5,444 nt of DNA from Anaerolineae bacterium. GTDB taxonomy: Bacteria > Chloroflexota > Anaerolineae > Anaerolineales > UBA4823. The DNA is taken from assembly GCA_030622805.1 (NCBI GenBank), contig JAUXFR010000117.1, positions 1 to 5,444 of the forward strand, read 5' to 3'. The notes below the pieces were generated by a model. It did no database searches. It was given only the letters and a program-made list of their open reading frames with translations, and was not told the origin of the DNA. Every line of letters begins with the position of its first letter. Position 1 is the first letter of the stretch. Made by a program: the position numbers and the translations under genes. Of this stretch, positions 5,327-5,444 are shown one piece after another.

Positions 5327-5444
5327 TTATGCTGATAATTCTTTCGGTCTCCATAAATTTACCAACTCCCCCTGCGGTCCCTCCTCAAGCTCAGACCACG
5401 ACCTGATCGATAGACTCACCTGCGCCAGTGCGGCGGCTGGCATG
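5327..5444 (-). CDS. Probable 3' end of an unidentified gene
   Basis: On the minus strand a frame is open from the right edge to a TAA at 5327-5329. It gives 38 residues from the ATG at 5441-5443, including RSWSELEEGPQGEL and ending VNLWRPKELSA. GC-rich codons at the edge and an acidic, well-mixed composition look like the C-terminus of a real protein. I do not recognise the family. The ATG may be internal. An overlapping plus-strand frame is also open but has no start codon, so the minus strand is preferred. The gap to the methyltransferase start is 126 nt. Confidence 0.4.
   Translation of the reverse strand, partial: MPAAALAQVSLSIRSWSELEEGPQGELVNLWRPKELSA

Overview
The window looks like chromosomal DNA from a bacterium of the Chloroflexota, most likely Anaerolineae. 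That placement rests on my memory of DnaA and DnaK sequences from the group (the DnaA N-terminal domain, and a DnaK tail ending in EGEFREA), not on a search. Three complete genes are clear: dnaK (559-2475, minus), dnaA (3085-4449, plus) and a small membrane methyltransferase-like gene (4574-5200, minus). All three stop with TAA and have normal lengths for their families.

Layout. Positions 1 to about 269 carry, on the minus strand, what reads as the C-terminal end of a phage or prophage terminase large subunit. It is interrupted by an in-frame TGA where related proteins, as I remember them, have Trp, so I call it a decayed prophage remnant. Positions 270-558 have no convincing gene. They hold a perfect 11-bp hairpin (424-454), probably the dnaK transcript end, and two tiny plus-strand reading frames with good ribosome-binding sites. 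dnaK follows, with no grpE, dnaJ or hrcA visible in the window. A 609-bp AT-rich gap (2476-3084) separates divergent dnaK and dnaA. It holds the dnaK leader, a repeat pair, a long-range inverted repeat, a terminator-like hairpin, two candidate dnaA promoters and one DnaA-box-like 9-mer. Downstream, dnaA and the methyltransferase gene converge on a strong hairpin (4549-4571). Beyond the methyltransferase promoter, the right edge carries the probable 3' end of another minus-strand gene that I cannot identify.

How the parts relate. DnaA starts chromosome replication, and DnaK is the ATP-driven Hsp70 chaperone. Their divergent placement could allow shared control, but nothing in the sequence proves it. 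There is no cluster of DnaA boxes, so I do not call an origin here, and dnaN does not follow dnaA within the window. I do not see a clear new multi-gene system. The parts most worth testing are the dnaK-dnaA intergenic region, the TGA-interrupted terminase fragment, and the phased ACGTT cluster after dnaA.
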